Source: Amorphochlora amoebiformis (lineage: Eukaryota > Cercozoa > Chlorarachniophyceae). From it: a stretch of DNA of 64,000 nucleotides. Below are positions 48,488 through 62,890 of this stretch, piece after piece. The notes beneath the pieces were generated by a model. It made no database searches and was not told the DNA's origin. It worked only from the letters and a program-made list of their open reading frames with translations. The DNA lies in the NCBI GenBank assembly GCA_054601695.1, contig BAAHQB010000023.1, positions 1,219,826 to 1,283,825 on the forward strand, in the 5' to 3' direction. Made by a program: the position numbers and the translations under genes. Each line of letters starts with the position of its first letter. Position 1 is the first letter of the stretch.

Positions 48488-49381
48488 ATGAGCTTCTGTT
48501 GTAGAGCTATCTCACGCATCTCCACCCGCTCGTACGGCCAAGTTCGGAGGGTAAACTGCACAAATCATGGATACTGTGCACTTCACTGCTACTCGCAACA
48601 AACAAATCCGTGTGCTCTTGTTTCACACCCCAAACCAGGACCAAGCCAAAACCAATGCGCAAACCACACGATCAATCGCAAGAGGCACAAATCCTGCGTG
48701 CTTTTTCGCTCTAAACTTGAACCCGCAACAACAACCAATACCCAAATCCCAAACCAACTCCAAACCAACACCTAGCCAGCCAAACCAACACCAAACCAAC
48801 ACCAAATCAACTTAAAACCAACCCAAAAACCAATTCCAAACTAACACCCTTCAACTTTTTCGCCGAAGACTCTCCAGTCCATGCTGTATGTGTATGCTGT
48901 GTGCTGTGTGATGTATGCTGTATGCTATATGTTGTATGCTATATGCGAGAGTTTGACGGTTGGTGTTTTGTTTTTCCAGATCTCCAACGGTATCAAGCCC
49001 TACACTGCCTCGGTGTGAAGATGAGCAATCACACAAACCTTACCCACAAATAGGAATCTAAAAACGTTGGCAAACATTTTGTTTCAACCGCACTGCACTA
49101 GTGTACTTATCCGTTGTCTGCTCAATGCCCTAGACCTCCACGTCGGGCGGGTCGAGTCTGTCACAGCGCCTTGGGGCTTTCGTATCTGGCGTGGCCGTGG
49201 CCGGCGTGTTTGGTTACGTGGGTCTCAGGAGGGACATATACGAGGCGTCAGAAGGAGTGGATGCCAACATGAAGATCCTACACAATGTCCCTACTATCAA
49301 ACCAACATTTCTACTACACTTTTATTCATACCGCTACATTTCTACTACACTTTTCTTCATGCCGCAATTAATGTAAAACTA

Positions 49382-49480
<99 letters not shown>

Positions 49481-49579
49481 CATGTGAAACCTCAGGATGT
49501 GATAAACGCCAGTAACAAGAGTGCGGCCAAGATTTTGGCACTTGAGAAGCGCATCGAGAAAATTGAAAACAAGCCGTAG
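48488..49579 (+). CDS. Small single-pass membrane protein, probably mitochondrial
   Basis: Four exons, all phase 0, join to about 110 residues: 48488-48550, 48980-49012, 49134-49286 and 49496-49579. The start MSFCCRAISRISTRSYGQ is rich in Arg and Ser, lacks acidic residues and looks like a mitochondrial presequence. A Ser/Thr/Gly stretch is followed by one glycine-studded hydrophobic segment (LGAFVSGVAVAGVFGYVGL), then a charged C-terminus ending in a short coiled coil (ILALEKRIEKIENKP). In-frame ATGs at 48467 and 48479 are alternative starts. In exon 2 another frame is open, so that junction is the least certain. I do not recognise the family. Location and topology are inferred from sequence character only. 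Confidence 0.58.
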
Positions 49580-51042
49580 GATCACCAATCTCACTCTCCC
49601 ACATGTAACTTTACCACAAGCATACAAGCATACAAGCATACACCGGCCAATTTCCCAAAGCAAAGGGGGAGATCGACCCTCTTGCCTGCCTCCCATTTGT
49701 AACCACTATTACCAGCTACGGAACCAACATCATAACATCATACCACATGCATTCATTTGCTGTTTGCTGTTAGCCCGTGTACCATGCATTCATAGCTCTT
49801 CTCTCCTCTCTTCTCTTTTCTTCTCTCTTTAACCTATTCTTGTCCCCCTTCTCTTTCTTGTGCCTTTTCTCTGTTCTCCTCCTCATTTGTGTTCTCCTCC
49901 TCATTTGTGTTCTCCTCCTCATTTGTGTTCTCCTCCTCGTTTGTGTTCTCCTTCTCGTTTGTGTTCTCCTCCTCATTTGTGTTCTCCTCCTCCTCTTTTT
50001 TTCTCTCTCTAGGCATTTCTTGTCCCCCTTTCTCTTTCTTGTCCCTTTTCTCCATCCTCCTCCTCTCTATTCTCCTCCCTCTCTTCTTCTCTTCTCTCTT
50101 TAACCGTTTCTTGTCCCCCTTTCTCTTTCTTGTCTCTTTTCTCCATTCTCCTCCTCCTTTCTTTTCTCCATTCTCCTCCTCCTTTCTTTTCTCCTCCCTC
50201 TCCTCTTCTCTTCTCTCTTTAGCCATTTCTTGTCTACCTTTCTTTCTCCTCCTCCTTTCTATTCTCCTCCTCTCTTCTTCTCTTCTCTCTTTACCCATTT
50301 CTTGTCCCCCTTTCTCTTTCTCGCCTCTTTTCTCCATTCTCCTTCTCCTTTCTATTCTCCCTCTCTTCTCTTTTCTCCCTCCCCACTCTCTCCCTCCCCC
50401 TCTCTCTCTCTCGCTCTTCTCTCCCGCTTTCTCTCTTATTATTTCTCTCCATTCCTCTCACTCTCGTATCTTAGTTCCGCTCTCTGGTGATGTGTGTTGT
50501 AGGTGTTCCGGTTGTTAGGTGGTCCAGTTGTTTAGGTGTGTTGGTGGTCCGGTTGTTGGGGTGTGTAGGTAGTCAGGTTGTTGGGGTGTATAGGTGGTCC
50601 GGTTGAGCTTTGGTGTTGGGGTACATACAGCACGATAAGATATGCATTCATCTGGTGATTTTTGTTGTGTTCCATTAGAAGGTCTGATTTGGGCCTGACA
50701 TGAGGTACATCTGCTTGGGCTACGCTCTAGAGGCTACCTGTACTTAAACTTACACAACGACTCGGCCATATTTTTGCCACATACACATGCTGTTTTGGCA
50801 TGACGTATGCGTTACAACTGTAGCCAGCTTGGTGAGGCAGATAAGTACGGTATAGCTGTATAGCTACGTAGCAATATACGTACGTAGCTATAGCCATCGG
50901 AGCAAGGTACAAATGGGGACGACATGTTGAGTAAATATCCGCACGTGTACCTCAACCTCACTTGTGTGATTTTAACTTAACACTATCTAGACTATCATAT
51001 CCTACAAAAATAGATCTATATACATATATATATATACATATA

Positions 51043-51081
<39 letters not shown>

Positions 51082-51142
51082 CACACTGTTCTATGTATGT
51101 GTTTGATATAATATAATACACACATATATATTATTATTATTA

Positions 51143-51239
<97 letters not shown>

Positions 51240-51481
51240 GTAATATATGTATACATATGTGTGTGAAATTATAAATATAACTAGTATATATAATATTATA
51301 CTTTCCTACAGATGATGTATCCTAGGTATCAGGGTTTGAACACACCAAGAGCCGAAATACATCATCTAGATCATGTCGCATACATCTTTGTATATTCCTG
51401 TGTAATATTTACATACATATATCTACATGTATCTAGATGTATCTATATATATATATATATCTAGATATATATATATATACT

Positions 51482-51521
<40 letters not shown>

Positions 51522-51606
51522 TAGATATATATGTATATATGTATGTTGTGTTTGTGTCAATTGTGTGTGTGTGTGTATGTACGTACTAGACGTATATACA
51601 TACTAG

Positions 51607-51649
<43 letters not shown>

Positions 51650-51703
51650 CTAGATATATTTACTAGATATATATATATATATATCTAGATATATATATAC
51701 TAG

Positions 51704-51736
<33 letters not shown>

Positions 51737-51810
51737 ATATTATAATATATATACTAGATATATATATATATATATTATATATATACATACATATATCTAG
51801 TATATTGTTA

Positions 51811-51863
<53 letters not shown>

Positions 51864-51872
51864 CACATACAT

Positions 51873-51911
<39 letters not shown>

Positions 51912-52028
51912 AATATTATATATATATATATATGTAATATTATATATAAATATATATATATATGTATATGTATATATATGTTTACATATATATATCTATA
52001 TATAAATATATATATATACTGTTTATAT

Positions 52029-52064
<36 letters not shown>

Positions 52065-52299
52065 CGGATATATATACATATATATATGATATATATATGT
52101 ATCATAGGCTCATAGCACTATAGACTAGATTGTATATACTAGATTATAGTCTAGATATTCCTAGAATTCTGATATGTTACTACACATCATTGAACTGTGA
52201 CCCACATCTAGACATGATAGTACGGTACACTATGGACTAGAGGGAACTACGGTTTTTTATACCCTAGATACTAGATAAATACATAAACACACACATATA

Positions 52300-52396
<97 letters not shown>

Positions 52397-52530
52397 AGAT
52401 ATATATAACTTTGATCATGAGATGTGAGATATAAATATTGTACTAAATTACTACTAATACTAACTAGACTAAAGATTTTATATAACACACAACCAAGTAT
52501 ATGATATATATATATATATGTGTGTGTGTG

Positions 52531-52571
<41 letters not shown>

Positions 52572-52601
52572 ATTATATAAGTAAATGTATATACAAATAT
52601 C

Positions 52602-52650
<49 letters not shown>

Positions 52651-53460
52651 CATATATATATATATATATGTATATATAATATTATATATAGTAATATCAA
52701 GATGGATTAAAATAAGTTGAACATTAATTCGAATTCGAAATTAAAATGACTTGCGCACGGCCATCTCTACCATCTAGCCATGGCCACTACTATAGTACGA
52801 GTACTACTACTAGTAGTACTAGAGCACTGCCTAGACTGCAGTGACGTGATCTTCGATTCTTAGACTAATACATGGTGTGAAACGCTTACTCTGTTAGTTG
52901 TACCAGTTAGTTTTGTAGTGGAATCTATGTAGGCTACGGTAGTCGATCGTTCTAGTAGAGAGAGTAGTACGGTTCCTACTAGTTCCTACTAGTCCTAGAC
53001 AGTAGAGAGTAGTCCTACACAGTAGGGAGTAGTCCTAGACCTTACGAACAACACCCAGACGGCGTTTTGTAGGCTGCATATGGTAGCGGTGGTCGATCGA
53101 TCTAGTCGATCTACTCGATCTAGTCGTAGATCTAGTAGTAGATATAGTAGTAGATCTAGTGGTAGATCTAGTAGATCTAGTACATAGGAGTTCTTAGACC
53201 TTACGAACAACAGCCAGACGGGTGTTTGTCTTTGGTCGAAGCTAAGTTGACGGCTGTACACTTGTCAGATTCCTAACATCACAACACGTCCAAATCGCAC
53301 ATCACGCGTAATGTATACATATATGTATATATATATATATATATATACATATAAATATATATATATATATATGTATATGCTTATCTTGGGTTGGTTATAG
53401 TTTATTATATACATAAAATACACATACACACACACACACATATATATACATATATATATG

Positions 53461-53497
<37 letters not shown>

Positions 53498-53543
53498 TTT
53501 TATGTATATATGTGTATATGAGTAAATATTTGTGTGTGTATAA

Positions 53544-53605
<62 letters not shown>

Positions 53606-53662
53606 AGCGTACAATATAAAGTAAGAAAAACACATACATTATTTTGGTATTGCATAAGTATA

Positions 53663-53703
<41 letters not shown>

Positions 53704-53729
53704 TATATAATATTATTATTATTATTATA

Positions 53730-53762
<33 letters not shown>

Positions 53763-53842
53763 CATTTGTATTATATACATTGTATATATATATATATATA
53801 TATGTATATTGTATATATATATATATATATATATATTTGGAC
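49580..53842. other. Convergent spacer, repeats and unique sequence, no gene recognised
   Basis: A long CT-rich tract fills 49795-50475. Bases 50480-51010 are non-repetitive (GGTCCGGTTGTT words near 50520-50600). Bases 51010-52720 are (AT)n with TCTAGATATA and (TTA)n (51125-51200). Bases 52725-53320 are unique but rich in CTAG, with GTAGATCTAGTAGTAGATAT copies at 53095-53185. Bases 53320-53840 are again AT-rich. The missing 3' exon of the Rab gene may lie here but could not be identified. Confidence 0.55.
49795..50475. repeat. 680-bp polypyrimidine tract (TCTCCTCCTCATTTGTGT and relatives)
   Basis: Almost every base is C or T on the plus strand. Sub-arrays are an 18-bp TTCTCCTCCTCATTTGTG unit (49872-49990) and longer TTCTTGTCCCCCTTTCTC units (about 50025-50320). 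The RREEERRRIE frames on the opposite strand are artefacts. Confidence 0.93.
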
Positions 53843-54263
53843 TTTTTGATTATTGTTGATCCTTCGTTGGCATGCCAGGGCTGCTATGGAATTGAATCCT
53901 TGTTCAACGTTAAAGTCACTCTTCGCACTTGTTTCTGGATATTATATCATTGTTTCTGGGTACTACTGTATCATCGTTTCTGGGTATTACATCATTGGTC
54001 CTGGGTATTGTATGATTGTTTCTGGGTATTATATGATTGCTTCTGGGTATTATATGATTATTTCTGGGTATTATATGATTGTTTCTGGGTATTGTATGAT
54101 GAATGAGTCCTCGCAGTTGTTTCTGGGTATTATATGATTGTTTCTGTGTATTATATGATGAATTGGGCATTATATGATCAAATACGCACACAAAAACACA
54201 CATCACCTTTCGCACTTGTTCCTGGCTATTCTATCATCAGATACACATACAAATCACTCGATA

Positions 54264-54296
<33 letters not shown>

Positions 54297-55271
54297 TATG
54301 TATGTATGTATGTATGTATGTATATTTAATGTACGTAAATGTGATGAATAGTGTTGTTGTTGTTGCGGTATGGGTGTGATCTAGATAATGTACGTAAATG
54401 TGATGAATAGTGTTGTTGTTGTTGCGGTATGGGTGTGATCTAGATAATGTACGTAAATGCGATGAATAGCGTTGTTGTTGTTGCGGTATGGGTGTGATCT
54501 AGATAATGTACGAAAAAGCGATGAATAGTGTTGTTGTTGTTGCGGTATGGGTGTGATCTAGATAATGTACGTAAATGCGATGAATAGTGTTGTTGTTGTT
54601 GCGGTATGGATATAACCTAGATAATGTACGTAAATGCGATGAATAGTGTTGTTGTTGCGGTATGGGTATGGGTATGGGTATGATCTAGATAATATTCTAG
54701 AGGTGTTGTGGTGTGGTGGTGTACGTGATACGTATGTGATAGCACCTATGTAAGGCATGCCAACAGCATTGGCGAAGGCCTGGGCAGTGTCGAATGGGAC
54801 CTTCCTCTTCTCATACAAGTCCACTTTGTTTCCTGTCAATCACTCAATTCATGTCTACCTCTCACGCATACAAGTCCACTTTGTTTCGTGCCAATGAGTC
54901 AATGTATGTCCACCTCTCACGACACACTACATTCGACGTTTTATGCATGTATGTGTATTGAATGCTGTATGCACATATATTGAATGCTGTATGCATGTAT
55001 TCAATGCGTATGTGCGTAAATTGAATCCTGTATGCATGTGTATTCAATGGTGGTATGCATGTATATATTAAATGAATGTGTATGTAAATTGAATCTGTAC
55101 GCATGTATGTTCAATGTTGTATGCATGTATATTCAATGGTGTATGCATGTATAAATGCATTGAATGTACATGCATATAGGATTCAATTTACATATATACG
55201 CATTGAATATACATGCATCATCGAATATATATGCATACAACATTGAATACGCATGCATACAGGATTCAATT

Positions 55272-55347
<76 letters not shown>

Positions 55348-55815
55348 TTGAACATATTCAATGCGTATGTAAATTGAATCCTTTATGCATGTTTATTTAA
55401 TGGTGTATAATCAATGATTTATGCATGTATATTAAATGTGTATGCATGTATGTTCAATGTGAATGCATATACATTGAATGTGTATGTGTATGCATGTATA
55501 TTGAATGTGTATGCATGTATATTGAATGTGTATGCATGTATATTGAATGTGTATGCATGTATATTGAATGTGTATGCATGTATATTGAATGTGTATGCAT
55601 GTATATTGAATGTGTATGCATGTATATTGAATGTGTATGCATGTATATTGAATGTGTATGCATGTATATTGAATGTGTATGCATGTATATTGACCGTTGA
55701 AAAGTGAATGGTGTAAACATGTTCTTGACAATAAAATGTATGTGCAAATAAAGGCATACTTTATGTATTCATAATTAAACATGTACAAGTATGTATGACA
55801 TAATATTATATACAA

Positions 55816-55855
<40 letters not shown>

Positions 55856-55882
55856 TTATCATATATATATACACACATATAT

Positions 55883-55948
<66 letters not shown>

Positions 55949-55956
55949 ATATATAT

Positions 55957-56044
<88 letters not shown>

Positions 56045-56045
56045 C

Positions 56046-56083
<38 letters not shown>

Positions 56084-56096
56084 TTTCAGATAAATA

Positions 56097-56177
<81 letters not shown>

Positions 56178-56187
56178 TATGTGTGTG

Positions 56188-56275
<88 letters not shown>

Positions 56276-56301
56276 ATATATTAATATCATATACATACAT
56301 A

Positions 56302-56371
<70 letters not shown>

Positions 56372-56374
56372 CTA

Positions 56375-56470
<96 letters not shown>

Positions 56471-56489
56471 TATCATATACATGCATACA

Positions 56490-56537
<48 letters not shown>

Positions 56538-58453
56538 AATATATACATATACATATATATATATATATATATATAATATATATATATATAGTATATATGT
56601 AATGCACCTAAATATATATATATATATATATATATGACATATTGTAGTGCATGAGAGGGTTGGTTTAGCATAATGGAGGAGTGTTAGTGCATGAGAGGGT
56701 TGGTATAGCATAATGGAGGAGTGTTAGTGCATGAGAGGGTTGGTTGGTATTGTGTATTATTATAGTATAATGTTAGTGTTTTGTGATCGTGTTGACCAAT
56801 AAGCATTATATTGACGTCCTTCCTGGCATACGACCTGACGTCTTCTAACCACGCCTCTATGTTGCTGGGGGAAGCCAATACGCATCAATGAGGGAGATTT
56901 TGTCAGGTGAGGGTTTGTGAGGTGAGATTCTAAGAGGCGAGGGTTTGTGAGGTGAGGGTTTGTGAGGTGAGGGTTTGAGGTGAGGGTTTGTGAGGTGAGG
57001 TTTGTGAGGTGAGGTTTGTGAGGTGAGGTTTGTGAGGTGAGGGTTTGTGAGGTGAGGGTTTGTGAGATGAGGGTTTGTGAGGTGAGATTTTGTAAAGCAA
57101 GATTTTGGAAGGTTCGGTTTGTGAGGTTCGGTTTGTGAGGTTCGGTTTTGTGAGGTTTGGTTTGTTTTGGTTCGGTTTCGTGATTCAGGAGTGAGGTGAG
57201 TGACGTGAAGCTCCATAGTATGTAGTGCAAGTGGTTTGATGTGATGGTTATGTTTGGTGTTTGCGTGACGTACGTAAAGGTCGAATTGTCTGAAATGTCG
57301 AACACGAGGAGGATGGCGTCGCACGAGCGGTAGTAGGACGTGGTGATGGTCCGAAATCTAAAACACATCAAAAGTTTTCCACTCCGTTCCGTCATCGTTA
57401 TACAGAACCCGTTTTGTGATTGCCTGTGTTTGTCTGTGTGCGTTGTATGTGGTGGTATGTGGTGGTATGTGGTGGTATGTGGGGGTATGCGGTGGTATGC
57501 GGTGGTGAGTGTTTCGTGAATGAATCACCTCTCCTGTCCCGCTGTGTCCCAGATCTGCAGGTTTACCTAACATTTTGCATTTCACATCACATCCCATATC
57601 ATCATGCCAACACGTCAGACACGTCAGACATGTCATACAGACAAGTCAGACATGTAATATTAACATGTCTATATGTACTGAATAAGCAATATCAACATGT
57701 CATATCAACATGTGTCCCAAACAGGTCATATCAAGCGTCGATCATGTAGAGGATACATTGCGCCATACATACCAATTCAGGTGATTCCAACATGTGACAG
57801 CTGTATACCAATCAGGTGATTCTAGCATGTGACATCCAATGGTCGCATGAACATGTGATATCAAATGGTCGCATGAACATGTGATATCAACATGTCGCCA
57901 TGAAGCCAGCCAAGTTTTGATGCTATATACTGTATTCCAACCTTTTTGCCTTGAATGGTGGTCTGCTTCATTTCGAAATCTACCCCTATAGTCGACACGT
58001 ACCCCTCTGTGAACTCCTTCCCCTGAATTCCAAGATACATATGCCATGTACGAATATGATCGAAATTCCAGGTTCCAAGGTGTTTGCCAAAAAGTGGGTC
58101 GGTACCATGAAGCTCTTGAGAAGGCACGATTTCCCCACGCCTGAATCTCCGACCTAAATTCCAAATCAAAAACGACAGAACACAAGCCATTTACCCCTTT
58201 ACAAAGGCGAACCCTTTCATTCGGGTGTGGGTTTGGTCTCGGGCTTGGCGGTTTCGATTGGGGTTGGGCCCTTGTGTTCGGGCTTGTGGGCTTAGGTTCG
58301 GGCTTGGGTTCGGGCTTGGGTTCGTGTTTGGTTAAGAGCTTGGGCTTGGGCTCGGGTTCGGGTTGAGTTTGTGTTTGGGTATGGGTATGGGTTCGTGTTT
58401 GCATCGAGTTGGGGTTCGGTCGGATTACCATTATGATCTTCAAGTGGAAGTCA
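53843..58453 (-). CDS. Rab-family small GTPase (both ends incomplete)
   Basis: Eight exons join in frame: 58453-58429, 58153-58106, 58022-57942, 57566-57529, 57357-57274, 56864-56797, 54832-54746 and 53934-53843. They give about 174 residues. All GTPase motifs are present: GDSGVGKS (P-loop), STIGVDF (switch I with its Thr), WDTAGQE (switch II), GNKVDL and [20 protein letters not shown] and WLEDVRSYA place it in the Rab1/8-like secretory group, which controls vesicle transport. The first codons before DFHLKIIM must lie in an upstream exon I could not find. After NNNQK a GT donor leads into (AT)n, so the hypervariable tail with the prenylated cysteines is also unlocated. The intron between 54833 and 56796 is almost entirely repeats. 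Confidence 0.92.
53935..54180. repeat. 20-bp array TGTTTCTGGGTATTATATGA
   Basis: About ten imperfect copies follow directly upstream of Rab exon 53934-53843. The copy touching the exon supplies its AG acceptor (CCAG in TTTCTGG read on the minus strand). Confidence 0.9.
54328..54690. repeat. 59-bp minisatellite, six copies
   Basis: The word AATGTACGTAAATG recurs at 54328, 54387, 54446, 54505, 54564 and about 54621. Each copy contains a short GTT run and GCGGTATGGGTGTGATCTAG. It lies in the Rab intron beside exon 54832-54746. Confidence 0.92.
54940..55695. repeat. 21-bp TGTATGCATGTATATTGAATG array and relatives
   Basis: About ten near-perfect 21-bp copies lie at 55480-55692. More divergent copies in both orientations extend back to 54940. 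Since 21 is a multiple of 3 all frames stay open (VCMYIEC), but this is a repeat in the Rab intron. Confidence 0.93.
55800..56635. repeat. Long (AT)n block in the Rab intron
   Basis: About 800 bases of AT dinucleotides, with GT runs near 56240 and a segment containing TTAATATCATATACATACAT that appears at about 56280 and again, slightly changed, at about 56468. Confidence 0.95.
56647..57175. repeat. 40-bp triplicate and GGTGAGGGTTTGTGA array around Rab exon F
   Basis: Three copies of GTGCATGAGAGGGTTGGT at 56647, 56687 and 56727 (40-bp period) lie on one side of exon 56864-56797. A GGTGAGGGTTTGTGA array lies on the other side at about 56905-57175. Confidence 0.9.
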
Positions 58454-58581
58454 CTGATGATATGTTGGTAGGAGCAACATTAGAACACGAGTGCGTAATA
58501 AAACAGGGTATGGAGAATTGGAGTTTCAATCTTTGGTGAAGTTGTAATCGGAAAATATTTAGTTGTGATTGATGTCGGCTG

Positions 58582-59570
58582 GTGTGGGAATTGAGCGTGT
58601 TTAGGATAAAATATTGTGGTGTATTACAAGTCCGATTCCACAAGGTTTGGAAATTGCATTATGAGATTCCTTCGGAGTGTCAAAACAAACGAACGACACA
58701 CGACAGGGCCTTCCAAACTATTCTTCAAAGATTGATTGCCCGCCCACTGGTGCCAGTGCAGCGCCACGGCGAATGTCCCGCGTCTGTCCAGAGCGACTTT
58801 TTATTGATTGGTTTGACAGGATATATGTTGCTAGCTGGTGATGACGTTTATCCGTGGACCATGGATGACGTAGTAGCGTTAAACCAACCTTTACACGCCT
58901 CAATTGAGACAGTTGGCGTCGTAACTATGGGAGAATTCAAACAAACAACACCCATGCTGACCATCATCCGAATACGAACCAAAAACAACAACAACGACTC
59001 CCGAGACGATATCGAGACAACAAAATCCTAACCCTTACCGAACCCAGACACGACCCAAATCCGAAACGTGACTTCCTTGAAACCTTAAATGATGCTCAAG
59101 GGGCATCCAGACCTACTCCAAGGCTTTGACGGCTTCCTTCCAACCGACATTCAACCTTGTTTAGATCTCACAGGAGACAACTTCCAGAGTGCTTCCGAGA
59201 GGTTATTCACGCCGACGATCCCCACTCGAGGGCTCGACGCTTATCGCAACCGCTCTCTGTGCCTCCGCTCCTCCCCCCACCTCCTGGAGACGAAGCCAAC
59301 CGACACGGGGCCTCAGAGGAGAACGCAGGTCAGCACGTGGGGATTACGTTGAATTCGGACGCCGACGACAGCAAGTCATGCAAGTCGTGGACCACAGTCC
59401 AGACCAGCTTAACGGAAGACTCGTTCGGCTCTTGGATTCGAATCGAAAATCCATCCGAGCAACACCATGGACCAACCGATCTGGGAATACCGAACACAAC
59501 CTACATCTCTCACCAACAACCCTTCAAAAACAACAACGAACCCTCAACGATCCTCTGCACAGTAATTTAA
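58582..59570 (+). other. Coding-like region with a Sin3 PAH-like motif
   Basis: Balanced, non-repetitive sequence with long plus-strand frames at 58582-59031, 59089-59352 and 59157-59570. The second begins MMLKGHPDLLQGFDGFLP, close to the end of a paired amphipathic helix repeat of Sin3-type corepressors (F-x-GHP-x-L-x-x-GF-x-x-FLP). The preceding helices are not evident and no splice junctions are convincing. The third frame contains an acidic stretch (SDADDSKS). This may be one or more exons of a gene divergent from the Rab gene, or a degraded copy. Beyond the PAH-like motif I do not recognise it. Confidence 0.35.
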
Positions 59571-61540
<1,970 letters not shown>

Positions 61541-61544
61541 GTCT

Positions 61545-61792
61545 CGGGTTAGGGTTAGGGTTAGGGTTAGGGTTAGGGTTAGCGTGTTAGGGTTAGGGTG
61601 TCGGGTTAGAGTGTCGGGTTAGAGTGTCGGATTAGGGTGTCGGGTTAGAGTGTCGGGTTAGGGTGTCGGGTTAGAGTGTCGGGTTAGGGTGTCGGGTTAG
61701 AGTGTCGGGTTAGGGTGTCGGGTTAGAGTGTCGGGTTAGGGTGTCGGGTTACGTTGGGTTAGAGTGTCGGGTTAGGGTGTCGGGTTACAATA
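61545..61792. repeat. Interstitial telomere-like array (TTAGGG and GGGTTAGAGTGTC)
   Basis: About five plain TTAGGG units are followed by some fifteen 13-bp units alternating between GGGTTAGGGTGTC and GGGTTAGAGTGTC. The orientation matches the terminal telomere about 2 kb away. Confidence 0.95.
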
Positions 61793-61993
61793 TCCGCTAT
61801 TCATTTACGATGTGATTATGATATGTGCATGTGTAGGTATAAATTCTGTGTAATCATTGAATGCTAATCACTGAGTAATCACGAATACATAATTTCATGC
61901 TCTTATATATATAGTACTATACTAGCTATAGTCCAGATTGTAGGAGTCTAGGTTCTCTAGGTTCTATTTGCGCTAGTTGCGTCTAGGACCAGC

Positions 61994-62425
61994 CTATAGG
62001 TCTCGGATCTTCCTTAGCAAAACGGACCACAATTCTGGAATTTTGCTGCATGAATTCAGGTATATGATTGCTGACATCAAGCTTGAGTCAATCCTTGATC
62101 TTCTTCCAGAGGACAAGTGACCGCACAAACTGAACAGTCTTTCAGATGCCACACTTGATGCCGAAGCAAACCGCGGGCAACGGTGGACAGTATCGGGAAA
62201 AGTTCTTTGTGTTTCTTCCACCAAATCAGCGGTTTATATGAACTTTCCTTAGACGGGATGGACATCGCTCGATACCTTGCTATTTCTACAGTTACCCTAA
62301 AGTCCTCTGATGATCTGGACGATTTAGCTGCTGGAGAAGGTTGTCCATTAGTGTCTAGAATCATTAGATCGTCAAAATCCACATTTTCGTCTGATTCCGA
62401 CTCACTCAAAGGCGCCAGCTTTTGA
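61994..62425 (-). pseudogene. hAT-family transposase C-terminal dimerisation region, frameshifted
   Basis: Two overlapping minus-strand frames carry parts of one domain. The upstream frame has EIARYRAMSIP and WWKKHKELFPILSTVAR. The downstream frame has ASSVASERLFSLCG and RSRIDSSLMSAIIYL. Together they follow the order of the hAT C-terminal dimerisation domain, but the switch near 62170-62180 needs a one-base change, so the copy as read cannot make an intact protein. An AG acceptor at about 62426 suggests it was spliced. No terminal inverted repeats or 8-bp target duplication were found. It could be a relic transposon or a domesticated fragment. Confidence 0.72.
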
Positions 62426-62471
62426 CTGCACAAACACATATTTAATATTACATATATTAAAATGTATGACA

Positions 62472-62535
<64 letters not shown>

Positions 62536-62770
62536 TATAGCCTAGGTAGCCTTCTCGATTCAGTACTTGTATAGTATATGCTAGTATGTTCACCCCAGCA
62601 TCCAATTTGCAAGTTCAAGATCGTACGTACGTTTCTTATGGCTGAGAGTCTGAGACTAGCTTGTGACTAAGTTGTGAGATATATATATATATATACTAGA
62701 TATCTAGATATATCATCGTGAGTGACTAAGTACCATGCACTAGACCACTTCAAAAAGTAGATACTAGATC

Positions 62771-62811
<41 letters not shown>

Positions 62812-62890
62812 AATATATATAATGTGTGTGTGTGTGTACTAAGGGTTAGATTTATAAATATATATAATGTGTGTGTGTGTGTACAAAGGG
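62426..62890. other. Subtelomeric spacer
   Basis: (AT)n lies at 62475-62530, 62680-62695 and 62775-62805. Two copies of ATTTATAAATATATATAATG followed by a GT run occur at about 62802 and 62849, each ending near GGGTTAG. The rest is CTAG-rich unique sequence. Confidence 0.6.

Noticed and set aside
55414-55757. [13 protein letters not shown] repeat peptide
   Set aside because: The 21-bp minisatellite stays open because its length is a multiple of three; located inside a Rab intron.
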